A stretch of DNA of 64,000 bases from Paramecium pentaurelia (GCA_905183005.1 CAJJDO010000061.1:257338-321337), one strand, 5' to 3'; positions 26,933 to 39,620 are shown, counted from the stretch's first letter. Made by a program: numbers and translations. Notes: generated by a model not told the origin, from the sequence alone.

Positions 26933-28030
26933 ATGGGCATTTGCAAGAGCTTACCAGCATCTACTGAAGATCTCCCCACAATGGATTCAAGTGGACATAA
27001 ACAAACAGAAATAGTAATCAAAGAGGATACTTCTCCAATTTATGATGAGAATAAAATCATAGTCATATAAGCACTCTACAGAGGTCATAAAGTTCGTAAA
27101 TCACTTATGACAACTCTGCACTCTCCAGAGACATCAGCACCAACTCAAGTGGAGCAATCAAAATTCTGCTTTGATCCAAACTAACTAAATACTTACGATT
27201 AATCTTCAATATTGATGAAGAACGGAGCCATCTATAAAGGAGAATGGAAGGATGGTAAAGCAAATGGAAAAGGTTAATATTAATTCCAAGATAGGTTGTA
27301 TCTTATATATATATTATTCATAGCTATGTCGAAGGAACTGTAATATTTTAATAATATTTCTTAGTGGGCTTCAAATGAACTTCAAGGGGAAGCAGTCTAT
27401 GTGAATGGCACAGAGAAGTATAAGGGACAATGGCTTGACAGTATGTTCCATGGAATAGGCGAGTATGTCTATTCTGATGGTCGCATTTATTAAGGTATCA
27501 TGTATCAATATTTCTTAGGTGAATGGAGAAAGGGATTATAACATGGCATGGGTAAAGAAATATACAAGGACAAATCAACCTATGAAGGGAAATTCAAGGA
27601 GGGAATGAAATTTGGACTTGGAATCATCAGATTAGCTGATGGTTGTGTTTATTAGGGAGAATTTGAAAATGATTAATTTCATGGTTACGGATCATTTGTA
27701 AATCTTATTACTTAAGGTAGATTTGGCCAGACAGAAAAAAGATTTTCGAAGGTTATTGGAAAAATGGAACAAAACATGGAAATGGTACTATGAAATGGGG
27801 CGATGGTATGCGATAAATTTTGATTAAACTTATTTTAAGGTCGAATCTATACTGGTCAATATTTAGAAGGACTTAAACATGGATATGGAGAAATGCAATA
27901 TAGTGATGGTCGCTGTTATAAGGGACAATGGAAGAACGGGTTGTAAGATGGAATGGGAATATTTGTAGACAAGGAAGGGAATGAAAGAAAAGGATTCTGG
28001 ATTAAAGGAAAACTAAAGAAATGGTTTTGA
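26933..28030 (+). CDS. MORN-repeat protein with IQ motif and acylation signal
   Basis: The ATG is at 26933 and the TGA at 28028-28030. Five introns (27295-27323, 27340-27364, 27495-27518, 27698-27720, 27806-27839) give 320 residues. The N-terminus MGICKSL suits myristoylation with nearby palmitoylation. An IQ-like calmodulin-binding motif follows near residue 47 (VIQALYRGHKVRK). The rest is about eight MORN repeats, for example YKGEWKDGKANGKG, FHGIGEYVY and YEGKFKEGMKFGLG. MORN proteins bind membranes or scaffold cytoskeleton, so a role at the cortex or membrane is likely. The last intron uses an AAG acceptor. Each splice was fixed by restoring the MORN consensus. Confidence 0.88.
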
Positions 28031-28142
28031 ACTTTTACAAAGTTTTGATTTTCAATCTCTTCTATTATTATTATATTTTGATTGATAGAATTGAAATTTA
28101 ATATAAAATATTAATAAAGAACGAACAATATGAATATTCAAA

Positions 28143-28222
28143 TCAAAATTATTATTCTTAATAACAAAAATTCTCTTCTGATTCTTCATTCTCATTATCC
28201 ATCAAATAATCAGGAAGTATCT

Positions 28223-28260
<38 letters not shown>

Positions 28261-29824
28261 ACTAATTTTTAATGTTTAAAACTACACATTTAATATATAT
28301 AAATATTTACACTGACTATGCCAATTGTACATCCATCATATTAATCTTTAATTTCTCTTTTGAAATTGTCTGAATTCTGCTTCTCTTATTTTAAACTTAA
28401 GTAAGTTATTCAGCATTATTAAAATAATAACTAATCTCAGTTGCCTGCTCTTTTCCCATATAACCAAAACTACTTTCCTCTGAATCATTCACTCCTAATA
28501 ATATGTGAATAAAATTATTACTAGAATCATCTGCTAATAAAGAGTCACATAAATTCAATTAAAATTTATAATTCTCTTCATATTAAGAAATAATCTTTTC
28601 TGGTAAGCTCATATGATCCAATAATATTGCTTATTTTTTTTGTGAAATTAATTTATTAGATGGTAAAACATCTATATTTAGATTCCCTTCTGTATCATCC
28701 ATATTGGTTTATTCAGCATTTGAGATAAATTAATCAAATATCCTGAATTATATTATTAAAAATACTCTAAAATAGAATTATCTCCTACTCTCTTTAAAAA
28801 TATTTTTGTCAACTATTCTCTTTGTAATAACTTTTAGATTGCTTCAAATTACCCTTAAACAAGATACTTCAATTCCAAAAATTCTATCAATAATGATTAC
28901 ATATATACCTTACTCATTTTTTATTTCCATTTGTTATGTATATATTTTAGATTGTAACCCTTAGATTTGAGATTCCAAATTTTTCACTTTATCTTCCTCA
29001 GATTTCCTCTATTCTAATAATTAGTTGTACTCTATAAGAACATTTTCATGTTTTCTTTTTATTGAAGTAAGAATATTTTCTAATTTTTTCTTCTCCATTT
29101 ATTAATTGTAAGATTATTATAGAATTGTAATTTATCTCTTAAAAAAATGATCTAATTGAACACCAGAATTCGTATCTTAAGTAGAAGTCGCTTAAGTATT
29201 TTGTTAGTCTTAAAAAACTATTGAAAGTAATTGGTTTAAAGATTAATTTAATTTTATCATGAAAGTCATCTCCTTTTAGTCTTGTTACCAATTATTGTCT
29301 CTCTATTATAATAGTTATTTGATGTTATCTTTAATCTTCTATAATTACGATTATTCATAAGATAGACTATTAATATTCTTTATTTTGACACTTGAATTAG
29401 GTCGATGAAACGAAGAATTGTTTGTTAATTATGGTGATTATCGATCAATTTAGATCATAGATTAATTCTTACTTAATTTATGAGTAATCTTCACTGTATC
29501 CATTACTTCATTTTTAAATAAACTCTAAATTTTAGGTTTAGTCTGTTAGCCTGCAATAACATTTAAAATGCTACTCAATTTTTGTTGAGATACCTGAAGA
29601 GTTGGATTTATGAATGTTCCATTCACCTTCTATAAATTTTCAAATGACTATTAACGTCCCATTACAGGACTGTTGTTATTAGAGATATTTTATGATTGGC
29701 TCTCAAATTTTTATTTTGAACATACTTTAGAGAGTTTCTTTTCTAATATCTTACCTTACAATTTCTATATCTAAGAAGCATATATTTTTTAAGCTATTCT
29801 TTCATTCTCATTTGACTTTTTCAT
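28143..29824 (-). CDS. Coiled-coil protein with polyGln tract
   Basis: The ATG is at 29824 and the TGA at 28145-28143. Three introns (25, 23 and 29 nt; the second ends CAG) leave 534 residues. The N-terminal half is basic and Ser/Gln/Asn-rich. A long coiled coil occupies about residues 230-330 (NILTSIKRKHENV, then KVKNLESQIQGLQ). The C-terminus is acidic (MDNENEESEE) and follows eleven Gln residues, ten of them encoded by consecutive TAA codons. No catalytic domain is visible. It could be a cytoskeletal or basal-body component, but I do not recognise the family. Confidence 0.75.
28227..28256 (-). repeat. TAA trinucleotide repeat encoding Gln
   Basis: Ten consecutive TTA triplets on the plus strand read as ten TAA (Gln) codons in the coiled-coil gene. 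The exonic frame on both sides fixes this reading. The tract is a candidate length-variable microsatellite. Confidence 0.85.
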
Positions 29825-29997
29825 TATATTTTAGTTTGTTGAGAATATTTTTATAAAATACTAAATTGTACACCTTTTTTGTATAAAAATTAAAAAAAAA
29901 TATACAACAAAATTTATAATTATAAACCAATAGACTTATTAACTTATTGATTACTATAAATCCATTCTTCCATATTTAACTAAATTTATAAAGATAG

Positions 29998-30482
29998 TCA
30001 AATTATTTTTCGAGAGGCAAATAGTTACTTTAATTAATTTAAATTATCTTCCTACTTTGTCTGGATATCAATCATATAATCTAATTTTTTAATCATCTAA
30101 CTCCTTTCCTTAATTAATCATACTTATTTCTTACTTGCAATTAATGTTTATTCTCGAGATTTAGCTTCTTAACATTTCTACTTAATTAATAATGTTGACT
30201 CTCCAATTATTCTTAATTTATTTACATATTCTTTATTTAATGTGACAATAATTCTATCTTCTCCTCCATACCCTCCTTCCCTTCTTCTTAATCCTACATC
30301 TTCCCAATTGACTATTTCACTATACAATCAAAAGTTTGTTTTGCCTCTTTTTTCACAGTCTAAACACAAGTTTAGCACCTTGTCTATGGACTCATTGAAT
30401 TAGTTTTCCCAATATAACTTTTAAAAGACCTCAAAATATATATTATTTATTCAGGAGTCTATGGTTATTTTTTTTATTTCAT
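29998..30482 (-). CDS. Small coiled-coil protein
   Basis: The ATG is at 30482 and the TGA at 30000-29998. One 26-nt intron ending AAG (GTAAGAAATAAG...) leaves 459 nt, or 152 residues. The first 60 residues contain two CxxC-like pairs (RCQTCVQTVKK). The rest is a heptad-rich helix (EEKIELLSHQIKNMQ, VKKLNLENKHQLQ, DYMIDIQTKQEDN). No family is recognised. It lies downstream of, and on the same strand as, nothing obviously related. Confidence 0.62.
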
Positions 30483-31664
30483 TCTTTTAATTATTTTATT
30501 GTTAAATAATTAAATGAACAAAAAGATCACTAACATCTATCCACTTTTAAAATGTAAAAAAAACACATGATATATTGACAATTTAGTTCAAAAGAAAATT
30601 CTGAATGGTATTTAAGACTATAAATGAATTAAATTGTTTACTTCAAATATTAAATTTAAAACAAATCGTTTTCTCACAGTCAGTTTAATAGAATGTATAC
30701 TATCACAGAAAATGTTAAATTTGTATAGTAGAATTTTTTATCTCTCATTCTAAAGTAGTACTCTTTTTAAGAATATTTTGGATTAAATGAAAAATTTAAG
30801 AAAAATTTTAGATTATTTCTCTGAGACTTGACATTACTTTTAATTAAAGTTTTTATTTTTTAATAATTAATTCAAAGTAACATCAACACCAATAGAGAAG
30901 AAGAGGTTATTTATTAGAAAAGTAATTATATTAAATGATAACATGACTCAAAATTAATACATTGTTTTATGATTACTTTTTGAGTTAAGATTATACTTCT
31001 ATTCTAAACTTAAATAACTTAATACTAATCGATATCTTTATTTTAATTTCATAGTAATATATCGAATGTTAAATTAATTTTTATTTTTTATAATTATGTT
31101 AATGAATAAAATATATTGCAATTTGGATACATTGTAATTAATACCTGAATATTTAACATCATATAATGAACTTATTTTATTGTAAAATAAAAATATAAAA
31201 GAATAATATTGTTTGTTTTCTCTAGATTAATTTATTGATTTTTGGATGGATTCATTTTGAAAGATATTTTGATTAAATTTCTAGACTTATTGGTGATACT
31301 TTTACAATTATTGATCATATTAATTTAATAGATTTATGAACTAGAATAGAATAATTTTAGATTATAAAATGTTTTCTTAAAATTTAGAATTCCAATCATG
31401 TTTTTAATTTAAAAATAAATAAATTTCAAAAAGTCTTTTGAAAGTTCATTCAAATTATTATTTAAATTTTTGTAATGTTTGGATTAAGAAATTTGACATA
31501 GATTATAAACTAAAGTCAAAGAGTATTATAGATGGAATAATAAAATGAATGAGTTTTTAATTAAACAAAAACGTATTAATGAGGGTGAAGAAATAAATTA
31601 AAAAACGGGTAATTTTTAATGTCTTGGAGAGTGATTGTGATTTCATTTCATTAATATTAATAAC
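30483..31664. other. Long intergenic region upstream of trichocyst gene
   Basis: This is 1.2 kb of AT-rich sequence, unusually long for this compact genome, between the divergent starts of the small coiled-coil gene and the trichocyst matrix gene. I found only very short frames, such as 27-29 codons near 31475-31640, that I do not trust. It should contain the promoter of the highly expressed trichocyst gene. Confidence 0.45.
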
Positions 31665-32831
31665 ATGAGAATCGTCCCTGTATTGACTCTTATCCTTGCA
31701 GTTGCAACTGCTAGAGTAGCAAAGACAGAAAGCCCAAAAGAAGTGTTAGCTTAAATTAACAAAGATTCATTTGGAAATTCAGTGTTGTCAGTCCTTTAAC
31801 TTTAATTGGCCACAGGAGGACCTGTTGGTGAAATTCAAATTCTCTTAAACAATATTGCTTCCCAACTCAACGGAGATTAAAAGAAAGCTGATAAAGTTCA
31901 TGAGAGTGATACAGTTGCTTTCGAAAAGGTAAGCATAATAATATTGTTTAGATAATTGCTGACTTAGAACAAGAAATTGCTTATCACTAATCCCAAATTG
32001 TTGCTCTTTCAAATTTGAGAGATTCCACAACCGAAGCTTTGGGTGAAGCAGAAGCTGAAGTCAGAGTTGTTACCTCAGATATTGCCAATAATGAAAGAAG
32101 CTTTGCTGATGAATCTGCTACAAGATAATCATAACATGAAACATGGGTTAGAAAAGATGCAGAACACGTTGATTAAATGGATGCCATTGATGAAGCCTCA
32201 AAGATCGTTTAACACTTATAAGCTGGTGTTGCCTTTGCTTAACTCAAAAGCAGATTTGAAAAAGTCTAAGCCAAATTGATGGAATCCAAACATGCTCTTT
32301 TCAAGGTTTTATATATATTTTTATATGTTTAGCCACTCATCAATGCCTTGACATAATTAGCCTCAAAGGTTGATAACAAGAGCATCATCAAGATCTTAGA
32401 ACTCTTAGCTTAAATCAGATAATAATTAGTTGCCAGCAGAGCATCTCTTCTTGCTACAGAAGAAAGATAAGCTGCAAACTGGGAAGTCTAAAGTGGTCAC
32501 TTATAAGAAGAACACAAGAGATTAGTTGAAAGAAAGGCATTCTTAGAGAATTCAATTGTCTAATTCAAAGTAACAATCTAAGAAGCTGTTGAAGACTTAG
32601 AAGATTAAACTGTATTAATTAAATTTCTAATTTTATTAGTTATTCCTTGAAGATGCTGAAGACTCATTGGCTATTTAAGAGAGATGGGCTGCAGAATAAG
32701 AATCCTAATATGAAGCCTAAACCTTTGAAAGAGAATAACAATTGGAAGTCGTTGAAAGATTATAAGAAGTTCTCACCTAAAAGATGAGCGCTGCATCAGA
32801 ATTCCTCCAAATTAGAGAAGAGGTCTTTTGA
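31665..32831 (+). CDS. Trichocyst matrix protein precursor
   Basis: The ATG is at 31665 and the TGA at 32829-32831. Introns at 31929-31951, 32306-32332 and 32612-32639 leave 362 residues. It starts with a signal peptide (MRIVPVLTLILAVATA) and continues as an Ala/Glu/Gln-rich helical protein with heptads. Examples are IADLEQEIAYHQSQIVAL, TEALGEAEAEV, ATEERQAANWEVQ and QERWAAEQESQYE. This composition, size and layout match Paramecium trichocyst matrix proteins. Those are made as precursors, cleaved and crystallised in secretory granules discharged in defence. Codon use is noticeably less AT-biased than in the neighbours, consistent with high expression. The exact subfamily (T1, T2, T4 and so on) was not resolved. 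Confidence 0.9.
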
Positions 32832-33306
32832 TAATGAAGTTCAATATATCAATATCCAAATCTTCATAAAAATCCTTTTACATTTTTACTTGTTTAACAT
32901 TTTCATTTGAATTCTGTTCTTAATTATTTATATAATCATTCCTCATTGAGAGGACTTATCTTTTCATCCTAAATATTAAATAAATATAGTATCTTACTAA
33001 TATATTAAAAGTTGTATAAATAATTCAATGGAAACTAATTATGCAATACATTATTTATTAAAGTTATATTTAATAATATTTTTACAAGTTTATTTTATTT
33101 ATCATCAAATTAAAACACTTCATTCTCTATATCTTTTTTTATTTGTTTCAATAAAATTTAGAAATATACATTTAAGATATGCAATTAGAGAATAAAATAA
33201 AGTATGTCGTTACTAATAGAAAATATATATTATTAAAAGACTGTTCAACATAAATCAATATTAATAAGTTCTTCTAATAAAAAACGCTGAAATTATAATT
33301 TTCTTA
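32832..33306. other. Intergenic, same-strand genes
   Basis: About 475 bases lie between the trichocyst gene and the CDPK-like gene. The sequence is AT-rich and I see no feature beyond an expected 3' region and promoter. Confidence 0.4.
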
Positions 33307-35074
33307 ATGAAATAAATCGACAGATACCAATATAATCCAAAAGACATGCTTGGCATGGGTACTACAGGAACAGTAATGAAAAATATTCAAAAAATAGGTT
33401 GTAAAAGCTATTGATGCTAAAAAGAACCAATATGCAATAAGGATAATAAAAAAAAATAGTATAACAGACGATGAAGGTCTCTAAAGTGCATTGCTTGATG
33501 AAATGAAATTAATGCAATAATTAAAGCATCCATAAATAGTTTAGTTAGTAGAAGTAATACAAACAGACAATAATTATTATGTTGTCATGGAACTTTGTAA
33601 ATAAGATTTATAAACTTATTTGTAATAAGTTCATAAATTACCTGAATCTGAATGTATTAAGTTATTGATAGATATACTTCGAGGGTTCACTGAATTAATA
33701 AGCCATGGAATAATTCATAGAGGATTAAAATTAACAAATATTATGTTAACAGATAAAGGTTATAAATTAGCTGGTATAAATTATTATTATATTGAGATTG
33801 TGGATTAACAAAATGTATGGAGAATTTTAAAAAGGACTAATTACTTAAAGATTAAGATTTTAAGTTCCATTCTCCTTAGGTGTTATAAAACAGTAAATAT
33901 ACAAGCAAATGTGATATATGGTCAATAGGAATGATATTATATAATGCATTGTATGGTTATACACCATGGAGTGGTGCTAAGATAGAATAATTGTTACATA
34001 ATATTGAGCATAAATGGTTAGATTTCCCTGATGACTAAACATCAGTAAGTGATGAGATGAAATAATTTATAGAAGGTTGTCTAACAATAGAAGAAGCAAA
34101 CAGAATGAATTGGGATGAAATTTTCAAGAACAAATTGGTTAAAGATTATTTTAAGAACTATCAAACACATATAAAGGAAGAATAAATCAAGTTTTTAATG
34201 AATGAATTAAGATAGAAAATTGTAAAGCAAAATTTGAATATAAGTTATTTATTTTAAGAATTTGATCAAAATGGTGATCAAACATTATAGTTTTCTGAAT
34301 TAGTGTAATTACTGCATACTATTGATAAAAATCTAAGTCGTTAAGATTGCTAAGTGATATTTAAGAAATTGGATTTAGATGGAGATAAATCTGTATCATT
34401 GGAGGAATTTGAAAAATGGATCACAGATAATAATACAAAGATGGCAGTAATATCAAAAGTTAAAGGTCGTCAAAATCAACGGAATTCAGCCACTAAATAA
34501 ATAACATCTTTAAAAAACATTTAAAATAATCCAGTAAAACATAAAGATATTAATCCTCAAGGCTTAACAATTACATAATAATCAATTTTAAACCAATCTT
34601 AATCAACACCTCATTTGAATTAAATGCCAATTCAAGCATATATGTTCGATCCTGATAAAATTATTTAAAAATTACAATTAACTATTTAAAGATACAATAT
34701 CAATGTTCATGATTTATTCTCAAAATTCGATTAAGACTTTGATAGTCTTTTGAGCTTTTAAGAATTTGCTTAATTATTGATGTAATTTAATAAATTATGA
34801 TTTTAGAAAGATTTAAAGAAATGCATAACCTTAAGAATTTCAAGCAGTATTTAAGATATTCGATTTGAATGATGATAATTTTATCTCGTTTATAGAATTT
34901 AGATAAATATTAAACTTATACTAATAGAATAACTAAAAATTAGATAGCTACTTTTTTAATACTGGCTATTAATATTCTTAATACAATAATCAAATAAGTC
35001 CATTTTAGTAAATGGGAACTATGTCTTATAATATATACTAAAAACAAAATAAAACTTATCCAGATATGCTTTGA
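33307..35074 (+). CDS. CDPK-like pseudokinase with four EF hands
   Basis: The ATG is at 33307 and the TGA at 35072-35074. Introns at 33373-33397, 33774-33796 (ends GAG) and 34782-34806 leave 564 residues. A kinase-like domain has a good glycine loop (GMGTTGTVVKA), then DIWSIGMILYNALYGYTPW. The beta-3 Lys is Arg37 (YAIRIIKKN) and the HRD Asp is Gly131 (HRGLKLTN). DFG reads DCG and APE reads SPQ. Four EF-hand loops follow (DQNGDQTLQFSE, DLDGDKSVSLEE, DQDFDSLLSFQE, DLNDDNFISFIE), split two and two by a 150-residue linker. The order matches calcium-dependent protein kinases. With Lys and Asp both lost, phosphotransfer is unlikely. A calcium-regulated scaffold is a reasonable inference. Confidence 0.85.
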
Positions 35075-35134
35075 TAAGATTAATATATATATATATATAA
35101 ACTGAAGATTGATATTAAGAGTTATTATTAATAG

Positions 35135-36515
35135 TCATTAAATTTCATGTATGATGTCTAATTTTTCCATTTATAATCTCTACCTAATTCTAAGTAATCC
35201 TTATCCATTAGATTCATTCTTTTTAATGATATTGATTTCTTTATTCATTTGATTTTAAATTTTTTTCAATTTGATTAAAGGAGACTATTGAATTTCTTCA
35301 TCGAGATCTTATTTTAATAAATTAAGGGGAGATTTGGAATTTGAATTTTGATTTTATTCCTATTGCATGACTGGACTCTTGGTCATTGTATTGCTTCTCA
35401 TATGGAGATTCCTGCTGTAATATGTATTCTTTTCTCCTCCATAAGAGATATCACAAATATCATCACTTGCTCGGTAATTGGATTTGTTGAGAATTTCAGT
35501 ACTATTTGGTGATATGGGATCAATCTAGTTATGATAGAGCCAAGGATGTTGTAGAGCCACTATAATGTGAATCTCTAAAATATACATTACGCAGATAATC
35601 TTTGAGATGGATTAGGATCCAAAAGCCGTTTGATCAAATCTCTAGCAAGTAAGGAAATATTCTCATTGAGTTCAAATGTTCCTTTTAATATTTTTTCAAT
35701 GGTTCCTAAAACACTATCTTCAAAAAAAGGGAAATGACCACTCAATATACGAAATAAACAGACACCTAGAGACCAGAGATCTACTCTTTCATCATAACCT
35801 CCGCCAGTCAAGATTTCTGGAGCAGCATAATAAACATTTCCTGTTCTAGTCCACATGTTAACATCCACAAATTCTCTTCCATTATATTTTTTGAATCTTC
35901 TGCTGACTCCAAAGTCTATGATTTTGATATCAAGGGACTTTTTGTTGATTAATACATTATCTGGCTTTAAGTCTCTATGAGCTATTCCTCTTTCATGAAT
36001 ATGCCATAGAGCCAATAGTATATGTCTAATCAATATCTTAGATTATTCTTCCCTAATTGAAGGATGTACAATTACGTTAATTTCTTGTGTTTTTTAATAA
36101 CATCCTCCAAACTGGGTAAATTTGAGAATTCCATTACTAAATATAATGTTTCAGATTATTCATCTATGTAGCATTCATATACTTTTATTATGTATTCATG
36201 ATCTAGTATTCTAGTATTTTTGTAAGCTTCAGTAAATGTTTTTACAAGTTCAGGGTCTCCACTTCTTGAAATTTTGACTGCTACTTATTCATTAGTTTCT
36301 AATTTGATAGCTTTTTTCACTAATCCATGAGCACCTTCTCCAATCATATTACCTAATTGATACTTTGTATTAAAATTGATAGCAATAGTATCTATATGTG
36401 GTAATGTTATTGATAATTTATTTTCATCCTCTATCCTTATAGCTCTGAAGTAAATAAATATCATTATAGTATACCTTTTAGGTTATGCCTTAGGCTACTC
36501 AATTTTCTTTTGCAT
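35135..36515 (-). CDS. CAMK-type Ser/Thr protein kinase
   Basis: The gene converges with the CDPK-like gene 60 bases away. I prefer the ATG at 36515 (MQKKIEQPKAQ), followed by a 30-nt intron ending CAG. A Met inside that intron at 36464 would add a spurious hydrophobic start. Further introns are at 36053-36075 and 35560-35585, giving 433 residues. The kinase has IGEGAHGLVKKA, VAVKIS, AHRDLKPDNVLI, IDFGVSRR, YYAAPEIL and DLWSLGVCLF, so all catalytic residues are present. A Ser/Asn-rich C-terminal tail follows with no EF hands. It should be an active kinase, and the subdomain pattern is nearest to CAMK/CDPK types. Confidence 0.87.
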
Positions 36516-36597
36516 TTTAGGGAATAATTGTTATTGCAAAGCGTTCCTTATTTTTGCTTAATTTTGTTTTTATTACATTTTTAATTATATATATTAT

Positions 36598-38125
36598 ATG
36601 GGTTGTTGTTTGACTAAAGAAACTAAAGATGCAAAATATGCCAATGCAGGTTGTGATGAACATCCTGTTCCAATTTAATAGCCTGAAGAATCACATTATT
36701 AGGAGGTTTGTGCTGAAGTTATTCCTCCTAAGGAATCAAATATATAAAAATAGGATTAAGAAAAATAGATAACTTGGACAGAAGGAGAAATGCTTGGATA
36801 AGGAGCATTTGGTAGGGTAGTATTAGGGATGAATAGAATTAGTGGATAAATTATGGCTGTTAAATAAGTATTTATAAAGAATGGAGATGAGAATGTAAAT
36901 TCTAATTAATTTATTATTAGAAAGTATAATCAATTCAAAGAGAAATTGAAATTTTGAGTAAATTACAACATCCATATATAGTGCGTTATTATGGATCAGA
37001 AAGAAAAAAAGATTAATTAAATATTTTTTTAGAGTTTGTAAGTGGTGGTTCTGTTCTTACAATGATAAAAAGATTTGGAAAGTTTAAGGAGTCTTTGATT
37101 AAAGTTTATTTGAAGTAGATTCTATTAGGATTATAATATCTACACTCATAAGGTGTGATTCATAGAGACATTAAAGGAGCCAATATCTTAATTAATTAAA
37201 ATGGATAAGTGAAATTAGCAGGTATTTATTGTAGTATTTATTATTTTCAAGATTTTGGAAGTGGCAAATAATTATCTGAAATTAAATAAGAAATTGTTGG
37301 TTCTTTGTGTGGAACCCCAAATTTTATGGCTCCAGAAGTTATTAATTAACAACAATATGGAAAGTAGATCAAATTATTTATACTAATATTAGGAAGGCTG
37401 ATATATGGAGTCTTGGTTGCACAATGATTGAAATGGCTACTGGACACCCTCCTTTTTTTGAAGTTAAGAATATTTATACTATTATGGTTAAAATAAGTAA
37501 GTTAACTGAAATGATTCCTATTCCAGAAGAATTGAAATCAGAATAAGCAAAGGATTTTCTAAAGAGATGTCTTCAATTAAATCCAGAAGATCGATGGGAA
37601 ACAGAAGATTTGCTTTAACATCCATTTTTAGTTTCAAAAGAATAAAGATATAGTGGAATTAATTCAGCTTAAGAAAAAAAGAATAGTTTTATTACTGATG
37701 ATCAATTATTTTAATTACATTCAGAATTAATACCAAAATAGAATTAAAAGTTATAATTTTCTTTTTAATTGGATGATGAATCATAAACTCAAAATGAAAA
37801 TTAAATTGAAGAACAAGAAATACCTTAATATTAAGAATAATAAGGTTAAGGTTCATAAAGAGATGAACCTATCACAAATATTATTAAAATAACAAATAAT
37901 AATAATCTATAATCAGAACCAGATGAAAAAGCTTATAAAGTAATCATTGAATAGAATTTTGATGATAGAATTGACTTATAATAATTTGATTCTAATTAGT
38001 CATGTTAAAAAGGTAAAAAACTAATAATAAATCGTTAATGTTCACTAAATTAAGCATTAGATTAGGTTTTAAATGATGTATATCAACAATAATAATCTAA
38101 ATCACTTAATCCACTAATAAACTGA
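36598..38125 (+). CDS. STE11/MAP3K-type protein kinase, acylated N-terminus
   Basis: The ATG is at 36598, only 82 bases from the divergent kinase start. Introns at 36895-36920, 37222-37251 (ends AAG) and 37364-37392 leave 480 residues. It begins MGCCLTK, a strong myristoylation/palmitoylation signal. The kinase domain contains LGQGAFGRVVLG, MAVKQVF, HRDIKGANILI, ADFGSGKQL, GTPNFMAPEVI and DIWSLGCTMIEM. The KGAN and GTPNFMAPEV forms are characteristic of MEKK/MAP3K kinases. The C-terminal 170 residues are Gln/Glu-rich without a domain. It is expected to be an active, membrane-associated kinase at the top of a MAPK-type cascade. Confidence 0.88.
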
Positions 38126-38460
38126 TATTAACACTATTGATTTTTTTATTTATATTATTAAATTATTCACTTAAGAGTTGATAACTTTATTGATTTAAAT
38201 TTCAATTTTTGTTAGATTTTTAATATAACTTAAATAAGATTATTTGTATATCTTTTCAATATTATGTTTATGATTTCATTATTATAAAATCATAAAATAT
38301 AATTTGTATTGCAAAGTAAAGACTAAGAAAATAGGTATCTTTTATTAAAATTTAAACTTTATGTTAAAGTTAATTTAAAAAACAAGACATTTGAAGGGAT
38401 GTTGGCATGATTTAAAACTTGTCTAGAAATAATTTAATCCATTTTATTAAAATAAAATAA
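38126..38460. other. Intergenic
   Basis: About 335 bases of AT-rich sequence separate two same-strand genes. I see no coding or structured feature. Confidence 0.4.
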
Positions 38461-39620
38461 ATGTAAGGTTTCTTAGTAGAAGGTAAGGAAATCAGTAAGG
38501 ATTATTCTTATGACTGGGTTTAAGGCAATGCTGATTTAGTAGCAATAGAAAAAGGAATTTCCGTTTTACACTTCAGTTAAGAATTATTAAAAAGAGATTT
38601 AGAGATGGAATTCAGAGTATTGTTTAGTTTCTATTTAGTTATTACGTAGATTAACAGAAACTTAATATCATAATGATAATTTATTTGACTTTCATCCTGA
38701 TGTTCAGAAGCTTAATAGATATAATAATATCATACCATGTATATAAATTGGTGATAAATTAGTCAAGCATTCAATTGTGAAATTAAAGAGTGAAGGTGAC
38801 GATGAAGAAAACATAAAGGAAAGCTATATTAATGCAAATTTTATCAATGTAATTGATAAGTTTGGTAACATAGTTAATAAATGGAAAGGAGAGGATGATT
38901 GTAGCAACGTAGGGTCCTTTAAATCAAACTTTTAGTCATTTTTGGAAGATGATTGTATAAGAAAATATGAGTATGATAATCATGTTGTGCAATCTAAAAG
39001 AGAACCAACGAGTAAATATACTCATATTATTTAGACATAATGTGAATAATATTGGCCTAAAAATGTTGGTGAAACTATGATTTGTGGAAATGTTCATGTA
39101 AACTTATAGAGTCAAGAAGATCTTGGGAATAATATTACTAAACGAATATTGAAAGTTAATTAGGAAGGAGATGAAAGAAATGTTATTTAAATTTAATGGT
39201 GTGGATGGCCAGATTAAGGAGTTCCTTCTCCAAGTGATTTTGATGTGATCAAGGAATTATTAAATATTATTAATGAAAAGTTGTTAGCAGATTAAAAAGT
39301 AGTTTTTCATTGCAGGTATTAAAAGAATAGGATTATATTAATTTAGTGCTGGAGTTGGAAGAACTGGGACTTTGATTGCATTATCTAATTTAATGATTTT
39401 ACTTAAAGCATATAAACAACATATTGGTGATGATTATTAGAGTATTTACTCAACTTTATTTAAAGAATTGGAAGAAATTCCAGAACTTTATAGAATTTCC
39501 ATTTTCGGGATAGTTCGTAGATTGAGAGAACAAAGATGGGGCATGGTTCATACTTCAGAATAATATTCATATATATATAAATTTATTGATGAAGCTATAA
39601 GATGTTTGTTTAACATTTGA
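38461..39620 (+). CDS. Classical protein tyrosine phosphatase
   Basis: The ATG is at 38461 and the TGA at 39618-39620. Four introns (38617-38638, 38849-38873, 39012-39034, 39316-39346) leave 352 residues. PTP motifs occur in order: LNRYNNIIPC, YINANFI, IVATQGPLNQTFSHFWKMI, QCEQYWP, WCGWPDQGVPS, the P-loop VVFHCSAGVGRTG, and a closing MVHTSEQY. The nucleophilic Cys, the WPD Asp and the P-loop Arg are all present. The second and third introns are needed to bring the ATQGP segment into frame, which supports the model. There is no transmembrane segment, so it is a cytosolic phosphatase. It sits next to a MAP3K-type kinase and a cyclin. Confidence 0.9.

Noticed and set aside
31475..31640. Two short frames of 27-29 codons upstream of the trichocyst gene
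   Set aside because: They are too short, have no coding signature and lie where a promoter and 5' UTR are expected.
36462..36464. ATG at 36464 as the start of the CAMK-type kinase
   Set aside because: It would begin with a hydrophobic stretch that lies inside a good 30-nt intron. The upstream ATG at 36515 gives a natural polar start and keeps the frame.
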